Part shown: positions 35,437-43,586 of the stretch, in pieces | Numbering within the stretch: the first letter of the stretch is position 1 | Layout of the letters: each line of letters opens with the position of its first letter | NCBI GenBank assembly: GCA_035315885.1 | Contig: DATFXM010000158.1 | Location: 15,634 to 79,633, forward strand | Length of the DNA stretch: 64,000 bases | From: DATFXM01 sp035315885 | GTDB taxonomy: Bacteria > Acidobacteriota > Blastocatellia > UBA7656 | Reading direction: 5' to 3' | Translations under genes and position numbers: made by a program | The notes under the pieces: generated by a model | The model's input: only the letters and a program-made list of their open reading frames with translations | What the model was told of the DNA's origin: nothing | Databases searched by the model: none

Positions 35437-35952
35437 TCAAGCAGAAAGACTAGATCGCTTTTTCTTCATCCAGACGCTCCACGTGACTGGCCCGGCATCT
35501 TCGTCGCTCAAAGGCCGGCCCGCTATCTTGAGAGCCAGTTTTATCTGGCCGTGATGGTAACCCTCGTGCCAGATCATGTGCTGGAGCATGAGAATCGGGT
35601 GGTCGTAGTGAACGTCCATCTGGCGGCCCGTCTCCACCCTGCTCTTTACGGCCACTCGTACCGCGTTGGCGCTCTCGTTCAGCATCTCTGCGATGCGGCT
35701 GCGATCGTACTCGACCACCCACTCTTCATCGGGCAGGTCCCTCGCGAACTCCGGCGCATCCTCTAAGACAAAGATAAGTCGCACAAAGTGAATGTGAGTG
35801 AACAGCTCCGCTACGGATGGCCCGCTCTCGATCGCTCGGGCTTGAAGCCCAGCCTCAGGCAACGCCTTCAGCAGATTGACCAGGATCGTGTTGTTCCGGT
35901 CCCAGGAGTCCAGCAGTGCCTCAAGCAGCTCTTGATCTGATTTGTTCGACAT
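35437..35952 (-). CDS. DinB-superfamily metal-binding protein
   Basis: A 171-residue four-helix-bundle protein. ELFTHIHFVR and MIWHEGYHHGQIKLAL supply the three His of the DinB/YfiT metal site. DinB-like proteins are stress-induced or act as thiol transferases; the exact substrate is unknown. ATG 35952 begins MSNKSDQELLEALLDSWDRN. The gene stands alone between two repeat elements. Confidence 0.86.
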   Translation of the reverse strand: MSNKSDQELLEALLDSWDRNNTILVNLLKALPEAGLQARAIESGPSVAELFTHIHFVRLIFVLEDAPEFARDLPDEEWVVEYDRSRIAEMLNESANAVRVAVKSRVETGRQMDVHYDHPILMLQHMIWHEGYHHGQIKLALKIAGRPLSDEDAGPVTWSVWMKKKRSSLSA

Positions 35953-36065
35953 ATCGATTGGCCCTTGATAACTCGAATGTAAGTTATCAGATCTTGGTGG
36001 GATTCGTCAGAGGGCACACCGACTGTTCTGGTTTGGTTGTGACTGCGTCAATCAGCGCTGTCCCC

Positions 36066-36196
36066 CGCAGAGGTTTCGGGTTTCGGGTTCAGGGTTTCGG
36101 GTTTCTTAGATTGGCGGCTCTAAAATCGTTAGAGGGTTTTCGTTTAATAGAAGATTGATACTGAATTAAACGAACCCGAAACCCGAAACCTACTGC
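36066..36196. repeat. Heptamer-armed inverted repeat, core type A (copy 2, inverted)
   Basis: GCAGAGGTTTCGGGTTTCGGG faces CCCGAAACCCGAAACCTACTGC at the two ends, each with repeated GGGTTTC units. The core is the reverse complement of the element at 1148-1292 (AGATTGGCGGCTCTAAAATC, TTAGAGGGTTTTCGTTTAAT). It sits just upstream of the multicopper oxidase promoter. Confidence 0.85.
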
Positions 36197-36249
36197 GCCG
36201 ATTCACTCAGCCACAACCACACCAGTACGGCGCCGGAGGACCGGTAACA

Positions 36250-36278
36250 TTGACACCACTCTCTCACTGTAATAGACT
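36250..36278 (+). promoter_or_regulatory. Sigma-70-type promoter of the multicopper oxidase operon
   Basis: TTGACA (36250-36255), 17 bases, TAGACT (36273-36278). The transcript would have an unusually long leader of about 220 bases before ATG 36508, with a small GACCG-CAGCA-CGGTC hairpin at 36283-36297. No other gene is seen in 35953-36507. Confidence 0.6.
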
Positions 36279-36507
36279 TCACGACCGCAGCACGGTCGCA
36301 TCCATTCAAGTATCAACACTTAGGCCAGCACGCACGGACATTCCCGCTGCTTGCTCACCAAAGGACGTGAGCACATGACAACCGGCGCGTGGTGCGGATC
36401 ACCAACCTTTGGCCTTGGAACCTTCCGGAATGTTTGTGTGACTCAACCAACACTCAACCTGAGACCGTCTTGGTTTCCGTTTCTTTCGAAACTTCAGGAG
36501 GACCAGA

Positions 36508-38355
36508 ATGGCTTACATTTCAAGAATCAATAGGAGGAAGCAAAGAGAGGCTCAACAGGCGCAGCAAAACCGGCGAGAAATTGTAGCCGCCCAGCTCAAC
36601 AGGCGAGACCTGATGAAGCTGGGGCTGCTTACCAGCGCCGGCTACTTGATCCCGGTGAAGGGCCTGAGCGCAAGACCGCTCAACTCGGCAGGATTCTATT
36701 ACGACAACATCTGCCAGAGTCCGGCGACTTCCGCGTTCACTGAGGCCTTCACACCGATGCAGGTCAAGCAGCCTGAGACCTCCCCGCTTACGCCCACCCC
36801 CACTGTTGCTCCCAACAATGCGGCGGGCGAGGGCCGCACGCGGGACCATCAGGTGGTAACCAGCCCGTTTCCCCCGACTAAGCAATACCGGATAGTCCAG
36901 CAAGAAACTCAGACAAGCGTACATGCGGGCTTGCCGGTGCAAACGTTGTGGGGCTTCGACGGAAAGGTACCTGGCCCCCTCTACATCGCCAGGTACGGAG
37001 AGCCCATCATAGTCCGCAACGTTAATGCGCTGCCGGCCAACAACGGCGGATTTGGTATCAATCAAGTCAGCACGCACTTGCACAATGGTCACACGCCTTC
37101 CGAGAGCGACGGATTTCCGTGTGATTACTTTCCAAACCCACAGAACCCGGCGATAGCCAACGCGTTTTTCTACGACCAGTACTATCCCAACGTGCTGGCC
37201 GGCTTTGCGTCCACGCACCAGCCCAACGGCGACATAAACGAAGCGATGAGTTCGCTTTGGTACCACGACCATCGCGTAGACTTCACGTCTCAGAATGTCT
37301 ACAAGGGACTTGCTGGGATGTTCAACCTTTACAACTCTTTTGACACGGGAGACGAGACGACCGGGTTCAGGCTCCCGGGAGTTCCGAACCCCACCACCGG
37401 CGTGCCGGATTTCGACGTCAACATGATCTTTGCCGACAGATGCTTTGACCAGGCCGGGCTGCTGTTCTTTGATCTGTTCAACCTGGACGGCATCCTCGGA
37501 GACAAGTTCCTGGTGAACGGAAAGATTCAACCGGTGATGCACGTGCACCCGCGGAGGTATCGATTCCGCTGGCTCAACGGCGGACCGTCGCGCTTTTATC
37601 AATTCTTCCTCACCGACCTCACCAACCTGAATGGACACAATCTGTTTTGGCAGATTTCGAACGACGGCAATCTTCTGCCCAGCCCGGTCAGCGTGGAAAG
37701 CGTGCGGCTCGGCGTGGCAGAGCGAGCCGATGTGATTATCGATTTTGCTCCGCTTGCGGGAAAGACGCTGTTTTTGGAAAACCGATTGGAGCAAACCGAT
37801 GGGCGAGGACCGACCGGGAACGTCAAGGCTGCGGGTCAGGGCGACAGTGTGCTAAAGATCATAGTTGATCTTCAAACAGTCGCCGATAACAGCGTTGACC
37901 CCGCGACTCACCCTCAGTACTACACGTTGCCGAGCACTGCCGGGACGGTGCGAGTCACCCGGACTTTCAAGTTTGAGAGAGGCAACGGCCAGTGGCAGAT
38001 AAACGGACAATTCTTTGATTGTAACCAGGTCCGGTTCAGGGTGCAGCAGAACTCGATCGAGCAGTGGATACTGCAAAACAGCTCCGGCGGCTGGGAGCAC
38101 CCGATCCACATTCACTTCGAAGAGTTCCAGACGCTGCTGATCAATGGGTCACCTCCGACGAACTCACCGCTTGTTCAAACAGGCCGAAAGGACGTGATCA
38201 GGCTGGAGCACAATACTGAAGTCAAACTCTTTTTCCGCTTCCGCGACTTCCTGGGTCGCTACCCCATGCACTGTCACAACACGATTCACGAGGATCACGC
38301 GATGATGCTGAGGTGGGACCTCGCTACGGTTGGTGACACGAAACAAACGCCATGA
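36508..38355 (+). CDS. Tat-exported multicopper oxidase
   Basis: A 615-residue periplasmic oxidase with a complete copper set: H190/H192 (THLHNGHT), H253/H255 (WYHDHRV), HPIHIHFEEF, and H588-C589-H590-H594-M599 (HCHNTIHEDHAMM) for type 1 copper. It couples oxidation of a metal or organic substrate to reduction of oxygen to water. An unusually long N-region precedes the Tat-like signal NRRDLMKLGLLTSAGYLIPV (31-50). AGGAGG precedes ATG 36508. The SCO-like gene follows 29 bp later, suggesting dedicated copper delivery. Confidence 0.93.
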   Translation: MAYISRINRRKQREAQQAQQNRREIVAAQLNRRDLMKLGLLTSAGYLIPVKGLSARPLNSAGFYYDNICQSPATSAFTEAFTPMQVKQPETSPLTPTPTVAPNNAAGEGRTRDHQVVTSPFPPTKQYRIVQQETQTSVHAGLPVQTLWGFDGKVPGPLYIARYGEPIIVRNVNALPANNGGFGINQVSTHLHNGHTPSESDGFPCDYFPNPQNPAIANAFFYDQYYPNVLAGFASTHQPNGDINEAMSSLWYHDHRVDFTSQNVYKGLAGMFNLYNSFDTGDETTGFRLPGVPNPTTGVPDFDVNMIFADRCFDQAGLLFFDLFNLDGILGDKFLVNGKIQPVMHVHPRRYRFRWLNGGPSRFYQFFLTDLTNLNGHNLFWQISNDGNLLPSPVSVESVRLGVAERADVIIDFAPLAGKTLFLENRLEQTDGRGPTGNVKAAGQGDSVLKIIVDLQTVADNSVDPATHPQYYTLPSTAGTVRVTRTFKFERGNGQWQINGQFFDCNQVRFRVQQNSIEQWILQNSSGGWEHPIHIHFEEFQTLLINGSPPTNSPLVQTGRKDVIRLEHNTEVKLFFRFRDFLGRYPMHCHNTIHEDHAMMLRWDLATVGDTKQTP

Positions 38356-38384
38356 GCCACTGACTAGAAAGGAGATGCCAATCC

Positions 38385-39044
38385 ATGAAGAGCACAAATC
38401 GAAGAGAACTGATCGCGATGCTCGGGGCGGCCCCCTTTGTTGGGTCAGGGGCCCGGAGCTACGACCGCGAGTTCAACCCCGGCGCCTTGTCATCGCGAGA
38501 CGTGATTCGGGATCGATATTTTCCAAACGTCGTCCTGACAACTCACGAAGGCCGGAAGGTCCGGTTTTACGACGACCTGGTCAAAGACAAGATCGTCACC
38601 ATCAACATGATGTTTACAGATTGTGACGGCGTTTGTCCGGGCATCACCGCCAACCTGGTGAAGGTCCAAAAGGCACTGGGCAAACGTGTCGGTCGCGACA
38701 TCTTCATGTACTCGATCACGCTCAAGCCTGAGCAGGACTCGCCAAAAGCGCTGAAGGAGTACGCGAAGATGCACGGCGTCGAACCTGGCTGGACATTTCT
38801 GACCGGTGAAGCCAAAGACATCGAAACGCTGCGGCGAAAACTTGGTTTCACCAACCCCGACCGCAAACTCGACGCCGACAAATCACAACACATTGGAATG
38901 GTCCGATACGGCAATGAGGCGCTTGAGCGCTGGGGGGCGTGTCCGGGACTTGCCAACGCGAGTTGGATCGTCGAGTCAATCCTGTTTGTGGACTGGCCCC
39001 CAAAGACCAACGCTCGGCTGGGCGAGAAAGGAGCACGCAAATGA
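38385..39044 (+). CDS. SCO1/SenC-family copper chaperone/thiol protein
   Basis: A 219-residue thioredoxin-fold protein. Copper or redox ligands are C80 and C84 (FTDCDGVCPG) and H169 (KSQHIGMV), the canonical SCO CxxxC...H set. A short Tat-like N-terminus (STNRRELIAMLGAAPFVGSG) indicates export. It probably delivers copper to the multicopper oxidase encoded just upstream. AAAGGAG precedes the start, and its stop overlaps the next start by ATGA. Confidence 0.92.
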   Translation: MKSTNRRELIAMLGAAPFVGSGARSYDREFNPGALSSRDVIRDRYFPNVVLTTHEGRKVRFYDDLVKDKIVTINMMFTDCDGVCPGITANLVKVQKALGKRVGRDIFMYSITLKPEQDSPKALKEYAKMHGVEPGWTFLTGEAKDIETLRRKLGFTNPDRKLDADKSQHIGMVRYGNEALERWGACPGLANASWIVESILFVDWPPKTNARLGEKGARK

Positions 39045-40003
39045 AAAGATGTCTTTTGCAATGCAGCTTGTTCATCCTTCTGACATTGCCTATCAACGGG
39101 CTGGCTTTCGGGGTCATCGGGCAAGCGACCGGCAGTCAGGTGACCACCGCACAGACCAGGTCGTTTGGCGTCGGCGATGGACCTGAGGCGATTGTCTTTG
39201 ACGGAGCAAACGTCTGGGTCGCAAACCAGTTCAGCAACACCGTTACAAAGGTCAGAGCGAGCGACGGCGCGGTCCTCGGATCGTTTGCGGTCGGCAACCG
39301 CCCCATCGCTCTGACATTTGATGGATCAAACGTATGGGTTGCCAACTACGTGAGCAACTCAGTTACGATTCTGCGATCCAGCAACGGCGGATCAGTCGGA
39401 ACGATCGCCACCGGAGAGGGTCCTGGCGGACTGTTCTACGACGGCAACAACGTCTGGATCGCTAACCGCAAGGGCAACTCGGTGAACAAAGTGAATGCCA
39501 GGACCAGGACCACGCTCGGTACCTACGACGTAGGCACCAGGCCGATCGCCATCGCCTCAGATGGAACGAACATCTGGGTGACAAACAGTGAAAGCAACAA
39601 CGTCACCAAACTGAGCGCAACCGACGGAACAAACCTCGGAACGTTTGCGGTTGGCAAGGGACCGTTCGGAATCGCTTGCGACGGATCGAACATCTGGGTC
39701 GCAAACTTTTTCAGCCAGACGGTGAGTAAGCTGGCCAGTGACGGGACTACGCTTGGGACGTTCTCCGTCGGGGATGGGCCAGCCGGCGTGACGTTCGCCG
39801 GTTCATTCATTTGGGTCGTGAACAACGGAAGCAGCACCGTGTCCAAGATCCAGGTGAGCGATGGAACGGTAATCAAGACCTTCTCGGTCGGGAGAGCTCC
39901 TTATGGTGTCGTGTTCGACGGTACCAATCTTTGGGTCGCAAGCAGCAGCACCGCGTCGATCTCAAAGATAAGCCCGACCGCCAATACTCAAGCAGTACCG
40001 TAG
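39041..40003 (+). CDS. Exported YVTN/NHL-type beta-propeller protein
   Basis: A 320-residue protein with a signal peptide (CLLQCSLFILLTLPINGLAF) and seven repeats of about 41 residues. Each repeat contains a GDGPEAIVFDGANVWVANQF-like block ending N-V-KV, typical of a seven-bladed propeller. Propellers of this type act as binding scaffolds; no catalytic residues stand out. ATG 39041 overlaps the SCO stop (ATGA) with GAAAGGAG upstream, so it is the third gene of the copper operon. A longer in-frame opening from 38939 is not needed. A terminator follows. Confidence 0.9.
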   Translation: MKRCLLQCSLFILLTLPINGLAFGVIGQATGSQVTTAQTRSFGVGDGPEAIVFDGANVWVANQFSNTVTKVRASDGAVLGSFAVGNRPIALTFDGSNVWVANYVSNSVTILRSSNGGSVGTIATGEGPGGLFYDGNNVWIANRKGNSVNKVNARTRTTLGTYDVGTRPIAIASDGTNIWVTNSESNNVTKLSATDGTNLGTFAVGKGPFGIACDGSNIWVANFFSQTVSKLASDGTTLGTFSVGDGPAGVTFAGSFIWVVNNGSSTVSKIQVSDGTVIKTFSVGRAPYGVVFDGTNLWVASSSTASISKISPTANTQAVP

Positions 40004-40090
40004 ACCGTCAGCAACAGGTTTTCGGATTGAAATATCGGGGACTGAGTCTCCGATCAAAGAAGAGGACTCGAAGTCAAGAAAGCAGAGGTA

Positions 40091-40128
40091 GAGGTAGCGG
40101 TGGTGATGCTCCCCGCTACCTCAATTTT
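40091..40128 (+). terminator. Rho-independent terminator of the copper operon
   Basis: GAGGTAGCGG (40091-40100) pairs with CCGCTACCTC (40113-40122), followed by AATTTTTT. It lies 88 bp after the beta-propeller gene and before the convergent arsC. Confidence 0.82.
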
Positions 40129-40170
40129 TTGGCAAAGGGTCAGCCGCTGCGGCGTAACTGATCTCCGCGG

Positions 40171-40701
40171 CTACGCCGAGGCGTCACTACTCGCGATGTT
40201 CTTACGACCTATGTTCTGAGTCAACTCGGCAAGTTTAAGCCTGTCGAGCTTGTCAATTGGCAACGAGCAAAACAGCTCGATGCGACGCTGCAACAGGAGA
40301 GCAGCCTGTCTGAACTCACGAAATATCTGCTCATCGCCCCTTGTTGCAAGTGCCGGATCAGGAACACCCCAATGCGCAACTATGGGTTGACCGCGCCAAA
40401 CCGGACAGCTATCGCGGGCGTTATCACAAACAGTGATCACAAAATCAAACTGAACACGACCCAGGAACTCATCACACGACTTGCTTCGCGCGTCGCTAGC
40501 GTCAATATGATAGAGATCCTTGAGGACTCGAATAGCGTATGGGTTGACTGTCCCAGTCGGCTCAGTGCCGGCGCTAAACGACTCGAAGCGGTTACCTCCG
40601 ATGCGCCGAATCAGGTATTCACCGAGGATGCTGCGTGCAGAATTGCCCGTGCACAAAAACAAGATCTTGTGTGGCGTCGCTCTCTTAATTGCGTTCGTCA
40701 T
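40171..40701 (-). CDS. arsC: Arsenate reductase, low-molecular-weight phosphatase family
   Basis: A 176-residue enzyme of the thioredoxin-coupled ArsC type, reducing arsenate to arsenite. The catalytic loop is C17-TGNSA-R23-S, and the resolving cysteines lie in FVITVCDNARDSCPVW. HWGVPDPA is also conserved. GGAGGAATTGGCCT precedes ATG 40701. No arsR, arsB or acr3 lies next to it, so export must be encoded elsewhere, or the enzyme acts as a protein tyrosine phosphatase-like protein. Confidence 0.88.
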   Translation of the reverse strand: MTNAIKRATPHKILFLCTGNSARSILGEYLIRRIGGNRFESFSAGTEPTGTVNPYAIRVLKDLYHIDASDARSKSCDEFLGRVQFDFVITVCDNARDSCPVWRGQPIVAHWGVPDPALATRGDEQIFREFRQAALLLQRRIELFCSLPIDKLDRLKLAELTQNIGRKNIASSDASA

Positions 40702-40793
40702 AGGCCAATTCCTCCGTCGCCGTTTCCACCTCTTTGAAATGTAACTGTCTCGTTAATCCTAACCATTCAAAATGCGCATAAACCCGCCAGTCC

Positions 40794-40810
40794 GCGCACT
40801 CTCTGTGCGC
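40794..40810. other. Short hairpin in the arsC/hypothetical intergenic region
   Basis: GCGCAC-TCTCT-GTGCGC is a 6-bp stem upstream of arsC. The 350-bp gap 40702-41051 contains this hairpin, a candidate promoter at 40908 and no visible gene. Confidence 0.4.
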
Positions 40811-40907
40811 CATAATAACTCCGAAGTTTTCACTTCTGTTTTGATTTTTTGGGTGCAAGAGTTGCTCAAGTCTTACTCGACCCGCCCGCCATCAACCACC
40901 CCTCAAG

Positions 40908-40937
40908 TTGACAATCTGGAGTCGCCGGTCGCATAGT
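40908..40937 (+). promoter_or_regulatory. Candidate promoter for the gene at 41052
   Basis: TTGACA (40908-40913), an 18-base spacer and CATAGT (40932-40937). The -10 is weak; called mainly on the perfect -35 box. Confidence 0.4.
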
Positions 40938-41051
40938 GCTTGCGCTTGCGGGCCTCCTGGAGCCACGGGTTCCGACGGTTGGAGGATCCGCGAAACGGTT
41001 AACGGCGCCGCCGAAAAAGAGCGCCCGATGAAACAAAGGAGGAATGTAAGC

Positions 41052-41489
41052 ATGTCGGCATCTACTAAGGTCATATTTCGTATCGGCAACAAACCTCTCC
41101 GATTTAAAGGCGTGCTGCTTGGCGAGTCGTCGATCTGCGACGAGGACGATACAGGTTGCTACACTCGCGTCCGCCTGTTCAAGAGTGAGGGTGGAAGCTT
41201 GATTTGGGCTTGGGATCTGTCCGAAAGCGACGAACCGACCGACGAAGAGCTTATGCGGGCAGACGCGCTCGTCGTCGATGTTAATGCGATTTACAGTTTT
41301 TCCGGTCCAGAGGATTTGAATGGTGACGTCGCTCGGCGCTCGGCGACTCCATCTGAGTTGGCGCATATGGCGTGGGAAAAGCGGCCAAGGGAAAACGCCA
41401 GATTAGTTGAGGCGAGCACACGGGCCTTTCACGAGGCAGCCAAGGTGGACGACTCAGTAGCGGCCGCGCTGTACGAGGAGGTCCAGTAA
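41052..41489 (+). CDS. Hypothetical soluble protein
   Basis: A 145-residue acidic protein that I do not recognise. Blocks are KVIFRIGNKPLRFKGVLLGE, ICDEDDTGCYTRVRLFKSEG and ELMRADALVVDVNAIYSFSG. It has no signal peptide or membrane segment. ATG 41052 was chosen because AAAGGAGG ends nine bases before it; an in-frame ATG at 41028 has no ribosome site. It is followed by a structured region and a strong terminator. Confidence 0.68.
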   Translation: MSASTKVIFRIGNKPLRFKGVLLGESSICDEDDTGCYTRVRLFKSEGGSLIWAWDLSESDEPTDEELMRADALVVDVNAIYSFSGPEDLNGDVARRSATPSELAHMAWEKRPRENARLVEASTRAFHEAAKVDDSVAAALYEEVQ

Positions 41490-41566
41490 AAGGGCCGAGT
41501 CAACGGGCCATCAAACCAGGAACACACTACGAGGCCATTGCCCGGTCAAAAGAGCTTCTGAAAAGC

Positions 41567-41680
41567 GATGACGCTCGGCGTGTAGTCTCAGCGTCATCAT
41601 AAGTGGGAAGCCGCTAACTGAATAGCTGAAGGCTCTGGGAAGCCCGCCGATCCCCTTTCGGATCGGCGGGCTTTCGTTTT
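41567..41680 (+). ncRNA. Candidate structured RNA ending in an intrinsic terminator
   Basis: A 9-bp stem GATGACGCT/AGCGTCATC (41567-41575, 41590-41598) with a 14-base loop is followed by about 40 bases and the terminator at 41640. There is no open frame of note. It could be the structured 3' end of the upstream mRNA or an independent small RNA. Confidence 0.35.
41640..41680 (+). terminator. Strong Rho-independent terminator
   Basis: AAGCCCGCCGATCC (41640-41653) pairs perfectly with GGATCGGCGGGCTT (41660-41673) around a 6-base loop, followed by TCGTTTT. It isolates the upstream gene from the vitamin B6 locus. Confidence 0.88.
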
Positions 41681-41712
41681 GACTGCAATCGATGGAGAAG
41701 TTGTGGGCCAGA

Positions 41713-41753
41713 TTTGCCATTGGATCTGTCAACTCTTTGCCATTGGATCTGTC
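41713..41753 (+). promoter_or_regulatory. Duplicated 18-mer, candidate MocR operator
   Basis: TTTGCCATTGGATCTGTC occurs at 41713-41730 and again at 41736-41753, a 23-bp period (about two helical turns). Direct repeats with this spacing are the usual binding mode of MocR/PdxR-type dimers. It lies 112 bp upstream of the MocR start. Confidence 0.65.
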
Positions 41754-41831
41754 GAACTACACTTGTGGTTCTTCGTAACCTGCAGTCCTCCCCCCTGAAT
41801 TGGACGGGTGGGATTGGCCGGTAATTGGCTC

Positions 41832-41859
41832 TTTACTTCGACGCAAATCACAGTAGAAT
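41832..41859 (+). promoter_or_regulatory. Promoter of the MocR gene
   Basis: TTTACT (41832-41837), 16 bases, TAGAAT (41854-41859). The expected start site coincides with ATG 41866, so the message would be leaderless. ATTGGC occurs three times around it (near 41813, 41824 and 41858), echoing the CCATTGG core of the operator repeats. Confidence 0.55.
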
Positions 41860-41865
41860 TGGCCT

Positions 41866-43506
41866 ATGACTATGGGCCAATTGTCAGACGCCGCGGCGAT
41901 GTTCAATGACCTCGAACTCGACCGGAAGAGTCGGATTCCGGCTTATGTACAGATTGCCGCGCACGTCCGGAATAAAATGATCGGCGGCGTCCTTAAGATC
42001 GGCGATCGACTTCCCCCTAATCGAGAACTCGCCCGAAGACTCGAAGTGCACCGCACCACCGTGACTACAGCTTATGCAGAGCTTGAGGCCGATGGGCTCA
42101 TTAGCTCTCAGGTCGGCCGAGGCACTTTTGTTTCAGCCCTGCCCGCTCCTTCGGCGACGACGATCATGGCGGGAGCTTTCGTCAGAGGTATCTCGAGGCG
42201 CAGTGAAGCCGCTCCCAGCACAGGCGCAAGTCTTGTCGCGGCTGCGTCCTCGTCTACGCCGGTGAAGCCTTCGCCGATGAATTGGAGCGCCATTCTGTTG
42301 CCGGTCCAGCGCGATCGCTGGCTGAGCGGGCTCCTGCACTCCTCCAGCGAACGCGATGTCATTTCGTTCGCACATGGCTTGCCGGAGTCTTCGCTGTTTC
42401 CGACTGACGATTTCAGGCGTTCCGTAGATCGCGTCCTCCGAAGAGAAGGACAGGCTCTGCTGCAACTCGGTGCCACAAGTGGCTATGCACCTCTTCTCGA
42501 GTTTCTTTGTTCGAACATGGCTCGCGATGGCATCAACGTCAGACCCGACGAAGTGCTGATAACCAACGGATGCCAGCAGTCACTCGATTTGATCCGCCGA
42601 ATTCTGGTGGGCGAAGGCGACGAGATCGCAATAGAAGAACCGACGTATCCCGGTGCGATAAGCGTCTTCTGCTCCACCGGCAGCCGCTACGCCACGATAC
42701 CGGTGAGCGCGGCCGGAATGGATTTGACTGTCCTTGAAGACGTGCTGATGCAGCGCAGGCCAAAACTCATCTACACCGTCCCCACTTTTCACAATCCAAC
42801 TGGGGTGACGATGAGCCTGAGCGCGCGAAGAAGGCTCCTGGAGCTTGCTGTGCGTTACAGGGTGCCGATAATCGAAGACGACATCTATCGCGAGCTTCAC
42901 TACGAAGGTCCGATGCTTCCCTCGCTCAAGGCCCTCGATCAGCACGACGTTGTAATCTCGATAAACAGTTTTTCAAAAGTCGGTTTTCCAGGTCTCAGAG
43001 TTGGATGGATAGCCGCGCCTCGCATCGTCGTCCAGCATTTGAACATCGCAAAACAGAACTCGGATCTTCACGCCAGTCTCCTGACCCAGGCGGCGATCTT
43101 CGAGTTCTCGCGTCACGGACTCTTGGCCAAACACATTCGCAAGGTTAGGAAGGAGTACGCGACGCGTCGTGACCTGATGATTGGGGCGATGGAGAAGCAT
43201 TTCCCCGCGGGAGTGCGATGGAACAAGCCGCTCGGCGGAATGGCGATTTGGGTGAACCTGCCTGAACAACTGACTGCGGGTGAAGTGCTGATGCACTCGG
43301 CTGAACGCGGGGTCGTGTTCAGCCCCGGAGAACATTTCTTTACCGCTGTACAGCGGCACAATTCGCTGCGGCTGTGCTTCACGATGGCCAGCCCCGCGAA
43401 GATCGAAGAGGGCGTGAAACGCCTCGGAGCGATCATCAAAGACCGGTTGAGCGTTAACAGGAAGACAAAGGCGCGCAGAACGGCAAGCTTGAGGGCGCTT
43501 GTGTAG
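41866..43506 (+). CDS. MocR-family regulator (GntR helix-turn-helix fused to PLP aminotransferase)
   Basis: A 546-residue chimera. Residues 20-90 form a GntR winged helix (IPAYVQIAAHVRNKMIGGVL, RRLEVHRTTVTTAYAELEAD). Residues about 150-520 form a class I aminotransferase fold with YTVPTFHNPTGVTMS, IIEDDIYRELHY and PLP lysine in INSFSKVGFPGLRVGW. MocR proteins sense PLP or PLP adducts. Because pdxS and pdxT lie downstream on the same strand, this is probably a PdxR-like regulator of PLP synthesis. A basic 25-residue tail (KTKARRTASLRALV) is unusual. Confidence 0.92.
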   Translation: MTMGQLSDAAAMFNDLELDRKSRIPAYVQIAAHVRNKMIGGVLKIGDRLPPNRELARRLEVHRTTVTTAYAELEADGLISSQVGRGTFVSALPAPSATTIMAGAFVRGISRRSEAAPSTGASLVAAASSSTPVKPSPMNWSAILLPVQRDRWLSGLLHSSSERDVISFAHGLPESSLFPTDDFRRSVDRVLRREGQALLQLGATSGYAPLLEFLCSNMARDGINVRPDEVLITNGCQQSLDLIRRILVGEGDEIAIEEPTYPGAISVFCSTGSRYATIPVSAAGMDLTVLEDVLMQRRPKLIYTVPTFHNPTGVTMSLSARRRLLELAVRYRVPIIEDDIYRELHYEGPMLPSLKALDQHDVVISINSFSKVGFPGLRVGWIAAPRIVVQHLNIAKQNSDLHASLLTQAAIFEFSRHGLLAKHIRKVRKEYATRRDLMIGAMEKHFPAGVRWNKPLGGMAIWVNLPEQLTAGEVLMHSAERGVVFSPGEHFFTAVQRHNSLRLCFTMASPAKIEEGVKRLGAIIKDRLSVNRKTKARRTASLRALV

Positions 43507-43586
43507 ACAAGTCGCAAGCGCTCGCATCGCAACGAGGTGTACTAATCAAAACCTTATGCTCGCAACCCGAGAGAAACGAGGACCGG

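Noticed and set aside
36520..37794. 424-residue minus-strand frame
   Set aside because: It is the antisense shadow of the multicopper oxidase, whose copper motifs are complete on the plus strand.
40171..40701. Arsenic resistance operon
   Set aside because: Only arsC is present; no arsR, acr3 or arsB lies on either side.
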